Positions 1-7,020 of a DNA stretch of 14,906 bases are shown here, in pieces (positions within the stretch are counted from its first letter, which is position 1; every line of letters starts with the position of its first letter). Source of the DNA: Actinomycetes bacterium (GTDB taxonomy: Bacteria > Actinomycetota > CALGFH01); the NCBI GenBank assembly GCA_030152105.1, contig JASLIH010000322.1:1-14906 (forward strand), written 5' to 3'. A program made the translations under genes and the position numbers. The notes under the pieces are model-generated. The model saw only the letters and a list, made by a program, of their open reading frames with translations, ran no database searches and was not told the DNA's origin.

Positions 1-265
1 GCTGGAGGACCAGGTCGACCTCGGACAGGGTGCCCCGGACGAGGTCGTTCAGCCGCTGGCCGAGCAGGGTCCGGGGCTTGTGGAGGCCGGGGGTGTCGAC
101 CAGCACGGCCTGGCCCTCGGGCCGGTGCAGCACCCCCCGGATGGCCGACCGGGTGGTCTGGGGCTTGTCCGAGACGATCGCCAGCTTCTGGCCGAGCAGG
201 GCGTTGAGCAGGGTCGACTTGCCGACGTTGGGCCGCCCGACCAGGGCCACCAGCCCCGACTTCAC
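1..265 (-). CDS. era: GTPase Era, N-terminal part (cut by window edge)
   Basis: Era is a GTPase that binds 16S rRNA and helps mature the 30S ribosomal subunit. Only the first 88 residues lie in the window, all from the GTPase domain; the C-terminal KH RNA-binding domain is off the left edge. Visible motifs are the G1 P-loop GRPNVGKS (residues 10-17), the switch I segment SDKPQTTR (32-39) and G3 DTPGLHKP (57-64), a combination specific to Era. The GTG start at 265 shares four bases (GTGA) with the cdd stop codon, so translation is probably coupled to cdd. Position downstream of ybeY and cdd is the usual order in Gram-positive bacteria. Confidence 0.95.
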   Translation of the reverse strand, partial: MKSGLVALVGRPNVGKSTLLNALLGQKLAIVSDKPQTTRSAIRGVLHRPEGQAVLVDTPGLHKPRTLLGQRLNDLVRGTLSEVDLVLQ

Positions 266-681
266 GGCGCGCTCGCCAGGTTCTCGGGCCCGAAGCTGTC
301 CGGCAGCAGCGCCCCCAGGGTGGTGGTGACCAGGGCGTCCCCGGTCTCGCCGGCGCACAGCACCTCAAGGTCGGCGCCCTTGGGGAACTCGCGCAGGACC
401 TGCCGGCAGGCCCCGCAGGGGGTGACCGGGTCGGGGCCGTTGCCGGCGACCGCGATCGACTGGAAGCTGCGCGACCCGGCGGCCACGGCCGCGACCACGG
501 CCGCCCGCTCGGCGCAGATGGCCAGGCCGTAGCTGGCGTTCTCGACGTTGGCGGCGGTGATCACGTCGCCCTGGGCGGTGAGCAGGGCCGCCCCGACCCG
601 GAACCCGGAGTAGGGGGCGTAGGCGCGTTCGCGGGCGGCCCGGGCGGCGGCGACCAGCTCGGCGGCGGCGGGCCGGATCAC
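262..681 (-). CDS. cdd: Cytidine deaminase
   Basis: Homotetrameric-type cytidine deaminase of 139 residues, the normal length of the short family; it hydrolyses cytidine and deoxycytidine to uridine and deoxyuridine in pyrimidine salvage. The zinc site is complete: Cys56 with catalytic Glu58 in the CAER motif, and Cys89 and Cys92 in PCGAC. The APYSGFRVGAAL segment (22-33) is the typical N-terminal substrate-pocket signature. The open frame continues upstream, but that part is proline/glycine-rich shadow of the CBS-protein gene. The GTG at 681 is preferred because it gives the family length and overlaps the upstream stop codon as GTGA. It also overlaps era by four bases, so the three genes appear translationally coupled. 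Confidence 0.95.
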   Translation of the reverse strand: MIRPAAAELVAAARAARERAYAPYSGFRVGAALLTAQGDVITAANVENASYGLAICAERAAVVAAVAAGSRSFQSIAVAGNGPDPVTPCGACRQVLREFPKGADLEVLCAGETGDALVTTTLGALLPDSFGPENLASAP

Positions 682-1985
682 AGCCGGCGGGCCTGGGCGG
701 TGATGTCCTCGGGCTCCTCCGGCGGGGTCAGCCGGTGGATCCGGACCCGGCCGATCCGACGGCCCTGGACCCGCTCGGCCCGCAGCCGCAGGCCCTGGAG
801 CTCGACCTCCTGGCCCTCCCGGGGCACCTCGCCGACCAGGTTGAACAGCAGGCCGCCGATCGAGTCCCACTCGGTCGAGGGCAGCTCGACGTCCAGCAGC
901 TCGTTGACCTCGTCGATGCCGAGGCGGGCGTTGACCCGGTAGTCGCCGTCGGGCAGCGGCTCGATGTTGGGCTCCTCCAGGTCGTACTCGTCGGCGATCT
1001 CCCCGACGATCTCCTCCAGCAGGTCCTCCAGGGTGACCAGCCCGGAGGTGCCGCCGTACTCGTCGATCACGATCACCATGTGGCTCTTGCGCTTGCGCAT
1101 CTCACGGAGGCACTCGGCGGCCCGCATCGACTCTGGCATGAACTGGGCCGGGCGCAGGATGTCGGTCAGGGGCTTGTCGGCCTGGCCGTCGTGGAGGCGC
1201 CGGAGCACGTCCTTGGCGTAGGCGAGGCCGACGACCTCGTCGATGGTGCCGTCGTAGACGGGGATGCGCGAGAAGCCCGAGCGCAGGATCAGCTCCAGCA
1301 CCTGCTGCAGCGGGGTCTCATGGGGGACCGCGACCATGTCGGGGCGGGGCACCATGACCTCTCGCAGGATGGTGTCGCCGAACTCGAAGATCGAGTGGAT
1401 CATCTCCCGCTCTTCTTCCTCGATGACCTCGTCGCGCTCGGCCTCGTCGACCATGGCCTTGATCTCGTCCTCGGAGACGAACGGGCCGCTCTTCAGGCCC
1501 TTGCCCGGGGTGACGACGTTGCCGATGCCGATCAGCAGCCGGGTCAGCGGACCGAGGACGGGCAGGCGGGTGAGCACGTACACGACCGGCGCGATCGCCA
1601 GGGCGGCCCGGTCGGTGTGCTGGACGGCGTAGGTCTTGGGCGCCACCTCGGCGAAGATGAAGGTGATCAGGGTCATGACCAGGGCGGCGATGGCGACCCC
1701 GAGGCCGCCGCCGACGATCCGGTCCATCACCGAGGTGAACAGGGCGGTGGCGGTGAACTGGACCACCAGGAGCATCAGCAGGATCAGGTTGAGGAAGCGG
1801 GCTGGCTGCTCGACGAGGCTGAGCAGCTGGGCGGCACCGCGGCGCTGCTCCTCCCTGAGGTGCATGGCCCTGGCCCGGCTCATCCGGGTCAAGCTGGTCT
1901 CGGCCGCGGCCAGCATGGCCGCGATCCCGGTCAGCGCGGCCACCACCAGCAGCGTCCAGCCGTCGGCCGGGGTCAGCCCGTTCAC
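678..1985 (-). CDS. Hemolysin C/CorC family membrane protein (CNNM-CBS)
   Basis: A 435-residue protein with the three-part architecture of the CNNM/CorC family. An N-terminal DUF21 membrane domain (about residues 1-150) has hydrophobic segments near 10-30, 62-85, 95-115 and 130-150. A CBS pair lies at about 205-330, with REVMVPRPDM opening the first CBS and the IDEYGGTSGLVTLEDLLEEI signature closing the second. The CorC_HlyC domain (about 340-425) follows. Members are linked to Mg2+ export or cobalt/magnesium resistance; true haemolysin activity is unlikely and the actual substrate cannot be read from sequence. The GTG start at 1985 overlaps the ybeY stop as GTGA. Its place between ybeY and cdd/era is conserved in actinobacteria. 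Confidence 0.92.
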   Translation of the reverse strand: MNGLTPADGWTLLVVAALTGIAAMLAAAETSLTRMSRARAMHLREEQRRGAAQLLSLVEQPARFLNLILLMLLVVQFTATALFTSVMDRIVGGGLGVAIAALVMTLITFIFAEVAPKTYAVQHTDRAALAIAPVVYVLTRLPVLGPLTRLLIGIGNVVTPGKGLKSGPFVSEDEIKAMVDEAERDEVIEEEEREMIHSIFEFGDTILREVMVPRPDMVAVPHETPLQQVLELILRSGFSRIPVYDGTIDEVVGLAYAKDVLRRLHDGQADKPLTDILRPAQFMPESMRAAECLREMRKRKSHMVIVIDEYGGTSGLVTLEDLLEEIVGEIADEYDLEEPNIEPLPDGDYRVNARLGIDEVNELLDVELPSTEWDSIGGLLFNLVGEVPREGQEVELQGLRLRAERVQGRRIGRVRIHRLTPPEEPEDITAQARRL

Positions 1986-2524
1986 GGCCGCTCACCGGCG
2001 CGCCAGCGGGCCAGCAGCTCGTTGGTGCGGGTCTGCATGGCCCGCTCCTCCCCGGGTTCGGCGTGGTCGAACCCGCACAGGTGGAGGATGCCGTGCACGG
2101 TCAGCAGCTCCAGCTCGGCGGCCAGGCTCTGGCCGTTGCGGGTCGCCTGCTCGGCCGCGTACCCGGGGCAGAGCACGATGTCGCCGAGCAGCCAGGGCGC
2201 GTCGTCGTCCTCCTCGTCGTCCAGGTCGTCCTCGTCGTCGGCTTCACTCAGACGGTCGGCGGCAAACCCGCGCGGCCCGGACGGCCCGTCGGGCGGCCCC
2301 GAGGCCGGCGACGGCCCGTCGATCGGGAAGGCGAGCACGTCGGTGGGCCGGTCCTCGCCCATGTAGCGCTCGTTCAGGTCGGTCATCACCGACCGGTCCA
2401 CCAGGAGCACTGAGATCTCCGACTCCTCGACCCCTTCGGCGTCCATCACCAGACGGGCCAGCCGGGCCAGGGACGGCTCGTCCACCCTGTAATCGGCCTG
2501 TTCGTTGGCCAGGAACACACTCAT
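1982..2524 (-). CDS. ybeY: Endoribonuclease / rRNA maturation factor YbeY
   Basis: Zinc-dependent single-strand endoribonuclease that takes part in 16S rRNA 3'-end maturation and ribosome quality control. The metal-binding motif HGILHLCGFDH (144-154) supplies His144, His148 and His154. Upstream, NERYMGEDRPTDVLAFP (51-67) and LLGDIVLCP (112-120) are typical family blocks. The protein is 180 residues, longer than the usual 150-165, because about 40 residues sit between those two blocks (about 71-109). The insert is first Pro/Gly-rich and then almost purely Asp/Glu (94-108, bases 2201-2245). GFDH replaces the commoner GYDH, a mild change. The ATG at 2524 follows phoH by 57 bases. The neighbours phoH and era also act on RNA or ribosomes. 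Confidence 0.95.
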   Translation of the reverse strand: MSVFLANEQADYRVDEPSLARLARLVMDAEGVEESEISVLLVDRSVMTDLNERYMGEDRPTDVLAFPIDGPSPASGPPDGPSGPRGFAADRLSEADDEDDLDDEEDDDAPWLLGDIVLCPGYAAEQATRNGQSLAAELELLTVHGILHLCGFDHAEPGEERAMQTRTNELLARWRAGERP

Positions 2525-2552
2525 TCCCGGCCGCCCGAGATGTCGTGGCCAG

Positions 2553-2566
2553 CCCGCGGATGCGGG
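2553..2566 (-). other. Short hairpin between phoH and ybeY
   Basis: The 57-base gap after phoH holds a perfect 5-bp stem (CCCGC/GCGGG) with a 4-base loop. There is no T-run after it, so it is not a classical terminator. It could be an attenuating or RNA-stability hairpin, or chance in GC-rich DNA. It lies about 30 bases before the ybeY start. Confidence 0.25.
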
Positions 2567-2580
2567 GGTTCGGGCCCCAT

Positions 2581-4629
2581 CTACGCCCTGGCCTCGTCAT
2601 AGCGCCGGTACGCCTCGACGATGTCCTGCACGATCTTGTGCCGGACCACGTCCCGGCTGGACAGGTACACGAACGACAGGTCGTCGATCCCACTGAGGAT
2701 CTCCCGCACCACGTTCAGCCCCGAATGCTGCCCCGCCGGCAGGTCGACCTGGGTGATGTCCCCCGTCACCACCGCCTTGGAGTTGAACCCCAGCCGCGTC
2801 AGGAACATCTTCATCTGCTCCGGCGTGGTGTTCTGCGCCTCGTCCAGCACGATGAACGAGTCATTGAGCGTGTTGTGGGTTACGAGGAAGTCGTCGGTCA
2901 CGTACAGCGAGTCGGCCGCCGCGACCTGGATGCAGAGGGTCTCGGCTTCGCCGGCGGGCTCGATGCTGTCGATGAACCGCATCGGCCGCCCGCCCCCGCC
3001 CCTCCGGTACGCCTCCCGCTTCCGCGTCAGCCGGAACGGCTCGACGCCCTCGGGCAGCCGGATGTCCAGGACATAGGCGTCCGACCGGTGGTGGACGTCG
3101 CGGCCCCGGGCGCGTCCAGGAGCCCGCCCGGCGGCGGGGCGGGTCCGCCAGTAGGCGACGCCGCCGAGTGACCGCACCAGGAACACCACGTCGTCCCGGA
3201 GGCGCTCCGAGGATGTCCCGTACTGGATGCGGCAGGTCCGTCCCTCCTGGATGACCGGTCCCCCGTCGCTGTCCAGCAGGCCCTGGAGCACAGCCAGGCG
3301 GACATGGGAGGAGTTGCGCAGGTAGCGGTCAGGAACGAACTTCGTGTTCGAGCGGGTCCCGGCAAGCCCGAGTTCCCGGAGGACGACCGTCACCGGGTTC
3401 GAGACGATCACACCGCCGCGATGCCCGGCCGCATGGCGGAGCACGTAGTCGACCGAGGTCTTGCGGCGCAGCTCGATGCCGTCGAGGGCCGCCTCAAGGG
3501 CGACGGCCAGCTCCGGGTCGGCGGTGGTGAACGACGGGGTTGTCGAGGTCGTCAGGCAGCCGTCGCCCAGCAGCAGGCCGAGGGCGTAGGAGTCCATGGG
3601 GATCGTCTGGGGCTGGAGCTCGACCGGCTGGGAGACCAGCGGAAGCTCGAACCGGTGGGCATGGGCGGCTCGGAGGCGGCCCCGCATCTGACGGGTCTCG
3701 AGAACACGGGCGGGCCGACCGCGGCGGCGGTCGGCGGCGGTGGTGACCGCCCACAGGTGCTCGGCGCAGCACAGGGTGGAGGCGCCATCCTGGGTCTGGA
3801 CCCGGAAGACCTCCTTGCGGCCCTGTGGGTACACGCCAAGGACCGGCGTCGGGAGGCCGTTCGCCCCGACCACCAGGTCGCCGACCCGCAGGCTCCCGAT
3901 TGGGCGGAACCCGTCGGGGGTCAGGACCTGGCTGTCGAACGGTTGCGCCCGACCACGCATGTACGCCAGGGGGGCGACCTCGATGGTGCCTCGTTCCATC
4001 ATGCGGCCGATCTGCTCGGCGTCGATCATCTCGTAGAGGGCGTCGTAGAGGGGACGCAGGTAGGGGTCGATCTTCTCCGAGAGGGTGCCAGGGAGGAAAC
4101 CGAGCTTCTCGCCGGCCTCGACGGCTGGGCGGGTGAGGATCAGGCGGTTGACCTGCTTGGCGATGAGGGCCTGGACGGCGACGGCCATGGCCAGGTAGGT
4201 CTTGCCGGTGCCGGCGGGGCCGATGCCGAAGACGACGGTGTTCTTGCGGATGGCGTCGACGTACTTCTTCTGGCCGACCGTCTTGGGCTTGATCGAGCGG
4301 CCGCGGCTGGTCAGGACCGAGTCGCCGAAGACGACCGAGGGGCGGGCCGAGCCGTCGCCCTGGATGATGTCGATGGAACGGCCGACGGTGTCGGCGGTCA
4401 GGGCGTCGCCCCGCTCGAGCAGGGTGATGAGCTCCTCGAAGAGGCGGGCGACCCGTTCCGCGTCGGCCTGCTCGCCGGTGATGGTGATCTCGTTGCCGCG
4501 GACGAAGACGGTGCTCACGAAGGCGGCCTCGATCAGCTTGAGCAGCTCGTCCCGGGTGCCGAGGAGGCTGACCATCGAGTGGTCCCCGGGGACCAGCACC
4601 TTGACCTGGACCTGTGTTGGTTGCCGCAC
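2581..4629 (-). CDS. phoH: PhoH family ATPase, interrupted by an in-frame intein
   Basis: The precursor is 682 residues; removing the 359-residue intein leaves 323, the usual size of bacterial PhoH. The N-terminal domain carries KH-like sequence (about 8-75). The P-loop ATPase has Walker A GPAGTGKT (137-144), the [16 protein letters not shown] block (166-181) and Walker [10 protein letters not shown] (592-600, after the intein). A helicase-like [10 protein letters not shown] block follows. PhoH proteins are RNA-associated ATPases; the phosphate-starvation link is inherited from E. coli and need not apply. The open frame runs upstream into the peptidase gene in another reading, so the GTG at 4629 was chosen as the first in-frame start after about 80 intergenic bases. 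Its Shine-Dalgarno match (GGAGGGG about 12 bases away) is weakly spaced. Function depends on splicing. Confidence 0.95.
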   Translation of the reverse strand: MRQPTQVQVKVLVPGDHSMVSLLGTRDELLKLIEAAFVSTVFVRGNEITITGEQADAERVARLFEELITLLERGDALTADTVGRSIDIIQGDGSARPSVVFGDSVLTSRGRSIKPKTVGQKKYVDAIRKNTVVFGIGPAGTGKTYLAMAVAVQALIAKQVNRLILTRPAVEAGEKLGFLPGTLSEKIDPYLRPLYDALYEMIDAEQIGRMMERGTIEVAPLAYMRGRAQPFDSQVLTPDGFRPIGSLRVGDLVVGANGLPTPVLGVYPQGRKEVFRVQTQDGASTLCCAEHLWAVTTAADRRRGRPARVLETRQMRGRLRAAHAHRFELPLVSQPVELQPQTIPMDSYALGLLLGDGCLTTSTTPSFTTADPELAVALEAALDGIELRRKTSVDYVLRHAAGHRGGVIVSNPVTVVLRELGLAGTRSNTKFVPDRYLRNSSHVRLAVLQGLLDSDGGPVIQEGRTCRIQYGTSSERLRDDVVFLVRSLGGVAYWRTRPAAGRAPGRARGRDVHHRSDAYVLDIRLPEGVEPFRLTRKREAYRRGGGGRPMRFIDSIEPAGEAETLCIQVAAADSLYVTDDFLVTHNTLNDSFIVLDEAQNTTPEQMKMFLTRLGFNSKAVVTGDITQVDLPAGQHSGLNVVREILSGIDDLSFVYLSSRDVVRHKIVQDIVEAYRRYDEARA
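2872..3948 (-). mobile_element. Intein with LAGLIDADG homing endonuclease in PhoH (class 3-type)
   Basis: In-frame element of 359 residues between MRGR and TLND, a pair of segments that are contiguous in ordinary PhoH. Intein numbering: block A has VLTPDG at 8-13. Block B contains CAEHLW with His64 and Trp66. The first dodecapeptide motif [11 protein letters not shown] is at 122-132, a KFVPDRY block D at 203-209, and the second dodecapeptide [10 protein letters not shown] at 221-230. Block F begins TLCIQV with Cys339, and block G ends VTHN with His358 and Asn359, followed by Thr+1. Position 1 is Ala, so the standard Cys1/Ser1 acyl shift is impossible. Trp66, Cys339 and Thr+1 match the WCT triad that defines class 3 inteins, which start splicing from the block F Cys. 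Both endonuclease motifs keep their acidic residue, so homing may still work. Base composition looks like the host gene. Confidence 0.95.
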
Positions 4630-4697
4630 GCTTGCCGTTTGCCCCTCCGTCCGGGGACGCCATGGCGGACCGACCGTCGCTGGCCGGCAGGTTCCCG

Positions 4698-4703
4698 AGT
4701 ATA
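4698..4703 (-). promoter_or_regulatory. Possible -10 element upstream of phoH
   Basis: TATACT on the minus strand stands out in very GC-rich DNA within the 80-base gap between the peptidase stop and the phoH start. It matches the sigma-70 -10 consensus at five of six positions. No convincing -35 is seen 16-18 bases upstream (CCATCA lies there). If real, it would give phoH-ybeY-corC-cdd-era its own promoter, with a leader of about 60 bases. Confidence 0.35.
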
Positions 4704-4709
4704 GCGACC

Positions 4710-6665
4710 CTACAGGTGGGTGATGGGGACCGGCTCCACATGGTCGGCCAGGTTGAAGCCGAACACGCGGCTGTAGAAGTAGAGCTCGGCTTCGAGGGCG
4801 CGGCGGATGTGGGCGGCCTGGCGGAAACCGTGCTGTTCGCCGGGGAACGGCAGATAGGCGTGGGGAATGGCCTTGGCGTCGAGGGCGGCGGCCATCATCT
4901 CGGCCTGGGCCGGGGGCACGACCTCGTCCTCGAGACCCTGGAGGAGGATGACCGGGCAGGACAGGCGGTCGGTGAAGTGGATCGGTGACCGCTCCCGGTA
5001 CAGCGCCTCGGCCTGAGGCCAGGGGCCGATCAGGCGGTCGAGGTAGCGGGACTCGAACTTGTGGGTGTCGACGGCCAGGGCGACCACGTCGGCCACGCCG
5101 TAGTAGCTGGCCCCGGCGGCGAAGACGTCGCGGAAGGTGAGGGCGCACAGGGTGGTGTAGCCGCCGGCGCTGCCGCCGCGGATGGCTAGGCGGGCCGGGT
5201 CGACGTCGCCCCGGCCGGCCAGGAACTGGGCGGCGGCCACACAGTCGTCGACGTCGACGATCCCCCACTGGCCCTCGAGCCGCTTGCGGTAGGCGCGGCC
5301 GTAGCCGGTCGACCCGCCGTAGTCGACGTCGACCACCGCGATCCCGCGGCTGGTGAAGTACTGGTAGCTGAGGTGCAGGTCGCTGGCCACCCCGGCGGTG
5401 GGGCCGCCGTGAGTCGCCACGACCAGCGGCGGCCGCTCCCCCGCCGGGCCCTGGAAGGCGGCGTTGGCCGGCGGGTAGTACAGGGCGTGGGCGGTGCGGC
5501 CGCCCTCGGTGGGGAACTCGATCGGCTCGGGGACGGTGAGGTAACCGGGGTCCAGCTCCGCCTCCTCGCTGGACCGCAGCACCCGCACCCCGCCGCCGGC
5601 CGGGTCGATCAGGACCACCGCCCGGGCCTGGGTCGGGCTGCCGGCGATGCAGGCCAGCCGCTCCCCGGCCGCCCGCAGCTGCGGCGGGTGGAAGGAGGTG
5701 AACGGCAGCTCCAGATCGGTCAGGGTGCCGTCGGCCTCCAGCACCCCCAGGCGCTGCAGCGGGCCGCGGCCGTGGATGCAGGCGATCCGGCCGCCGGGCA
5801 GGAACGCGTAGGTGGCCAGGCCGAAGACCCACTGGGGATGGCCGAACTCCTCCTCGGTCGGGGCCAGCGCCTCGAGAGCCCCGCCGGCGCCCACCCGGTA
5901 CAGGTTCCACCAGCCTGTCCGGTCGCTGATCAGGTGCAGCACCCCGTCGGGGCTCCATGCCGGCTGGAACACCGATTCCTCGGGCCCGCCGGCCACGGTC
6001 ACCGGGTCGCCGGCCAGGCCGTCGCCGTCCAGGGCGGCCAGCCGCAGCTCGGTCCCGTCCCAGGGCATGTTCGGGTGGTCCCATTCCAGCCAGGCCAGGC
6101 GGCGGCCGTCGGGGCTGATCCGGGGGCTGGCGTAGAAGTCGCGCCCGGCGGCCAGGACGACCGGCTGGCCACCCACCCCGCCGCCGCCGGCCGGCAGCAC
6201 GACCAGCTCGTTGTCGACCTTCCCGTCCTGGTGGCGTTCGCGCACGCCGACCAGCCGCCGCCCGTCGGGGGACGGGCAGAGGTCGGCGTAGCGGTCGGCG
6301 GCCGCCGACGGCGGCTCGGGGGTGATCGGGACCGGCCGGGCCGCTCCCGGGTCCTGGCGGTACAGGCGCTGGTCGGCGTAGTTGCTGAAGAACACGGTGT
6401 CGCCGTGGACGGTGTAGGCGCCGCCGCCGTACTCGTGCACCCGGGTGCGGGCGTTGAACCCCTCGGGGGTCAGGTCGACGGCCTCCCGGTCCGCTCCGGG
6501 GTCGGCGCGGCAGATGACCTGGCGGCCGCCTTCCAGCGGGCGGCCCTCGACCCAGTGGACGGCTCCCCCCTCGACCCGGACCTCGTCCAGCGACACCCCA
6601 CCGGCGGCGACCAGCTCGGCGCTGACCGGCGAGCTCCAGGAGCCGTAGGGGGCGGTGGTGGCCAC
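4710..6665 (-). CDS. S9 family (prolyl oligopeptidase-like) serine peptidase
   Basis: A 651-residue protein of the dipeptidyl aminopeptidase/acylaminoacyl-peptidase group. The N-terminal part (about 30-380) looks like a beta-propeller, with repeated blocks such as SPDGRRLVGV, ISPDGRRLAWLEWD and AWSPDGVLHLISD. The C-terminal alpha/beta hydrolase has the nucleophile elbow GGSAGGY with Ser499, Asp580 in LEDEVVPP and His612 in GEQHGF, the expected order and spacing. No signal peptide is visible, so it is probably cytoplasmic and trims or deacylates short peptides. The GTG start at 6665 is 7 bases after the HIT gene stop, without a clear Shine-Dalgarno, suggesting coupled translation. Its position between the HIT gene and phoH is not part of the usual conserved cluster, so it may be a lineage-specific insertion. 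Confidence 0.92.
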   Translation of the reverse strand: MATTAPYGSWSSPVSAELVAAGGVSLDEVRVEGGAVHWVEGRPLEGGRQVICRADPGADREAVDLTPEGFNARTRVHEYGGGAYTVHGDTVFFSNYADQRLYRQDPGAARPVPITPEPPSAAADRYADLCPSPDGRRLVGVRERHQDGKVDNELVVLPAGGGGVGGQPVVLAAGRDFYASPRISPDGRRLAWLEWDHPNMPWDGTELRLAALDGDGLAGDPVTVAGGPEESVFQPAWSPDGVLHLISDRTGWWNLYRVGAGGALEALAPTEEEFGHPQWVFGLATYAFLPGGRIACIHGRGPLQRLGVLEADGTLTDLELPFTSFHPPQLRAAGERLACIAGSPTQARAVVLIDPAGGGVRVLRSSEEAELDPGYLTVPEPIEFPTEGGRTAHALYYPPANAAFQGPAGERPPLVVATHGGPTAGVASDLHLSYQYFTSRGIAVVDVDYGGSTGYGRAYRKRLEGQWGIVDVDDCVAAAQFLAGRGDVDPARLAIRGGSAGGYTTLCALTFRDVFAAGASYYGVADVVALAVDTHKFESRYLDRLIGPWPQAEALYRERSPIHFTDRLSCPVILLQGLEDEVVPPAQAEMMAAALDAKAIPHAYLPFPGEQHGFRQAAHIRRALEAELYFYSRVFGFNLADHVEPVPITHL

Positions 6666-6672
6666 GCCTGGG

Positions 6673-7020
6673 CTACCCGGGGGGCCAGGTCATGACCCGG
6701 CCGCCGAGCACGTGCAGGTGGAGGTGGTCGACCGACTGGCCGGCTCCCCGCCCGATGTTGGTGACCAGCCGGTAGGCGCCGGCCACGCCGTCCTCGCGGG
6801 CGACCTCGTTGGCCGCCGCGACCAGGCTGGCCAGCAGCTGCCCGCCGTCGTCGGGCACCGCCTCCAGGCTGGCCACGTGCCGCTTGGGGATGACCAGGAT
6901 GTGGGTCGGCGCCTGGGGGTTGACGTCGCGGAAGGCGAGCACGTCGTCACGGTCCAGCACCACCTGGGAAGGCACGTCCTTGGACGCGATCTTGCAGAAC
7001 AGGCAGTCCCCGTCGGTCAC
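6673..7020 (-). CDS. HIT family nucleotide hydrolase (HINT-like)
   Basis: A 115-residue histidine-triad protein. The triad HLHLHVLGG has His99, His101 and His103. CLFC (Cys6, Cys9) near the N-terminus is the zinc-type signature seen in many HINT proteins. THILVIPKRHVASL (39-52) and the segment before the triad are also typical. HINT-branch enzymes hydrolyse nucleoside phosphoramidates such as aminoacyl-AMP; the exact substrate here is unknown. The GTG start at 7020 overlaps the mtaB stop as GTGA. A HIT gene close to phoH is common in Gram-positive genomes, here separated from it only by the peptidase gene. Confidence 0.93.
   Translation of the reverse strand: MTDGDCLFCKIASKDVPSQVVLDRDDVLAFRDVNPQAPTHILVIPKRHVASLEAVPDDGGQLLASLVAAANEVAREDGVAGAYRLVTNIGRGAGQSVDHLHLHVLGGRVMTWPPG

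Noticed and set aside
735..2366. Long plus-strand open frame of 543 codons
   Set aside because: It is antisense to the CBS-protein and ybeY genes, whose motifs are unmistakable. Its translation is rich in Asp, Gly, Leu and Gln without any domain, as expected for the reverse strand of GC-rich DNA.
2872..3948. Possibility that the phoH insertion is an insertion sequence or a degraded separate gene
   Set aside because: It is perfectly in frame, has no terminal repeats or transposase, and shows intein blocks A, B, C, D, E, F and G in order with an HN end.
3304..4704. Plus-strand open frame opposite the PhoH intein
   Set aside because: No motif is recognisable and it is fully antisense to phoH, which has conserved Walker and intein blocks.
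4630..6084. N-terminal extension of the phoH reading frame up to 6084
   Set aside because: The extension is an alternative frame of the S9 peptidase gene, Arg/Pro/Gly-rich and without motifs. PhoH homology begins near 4629.
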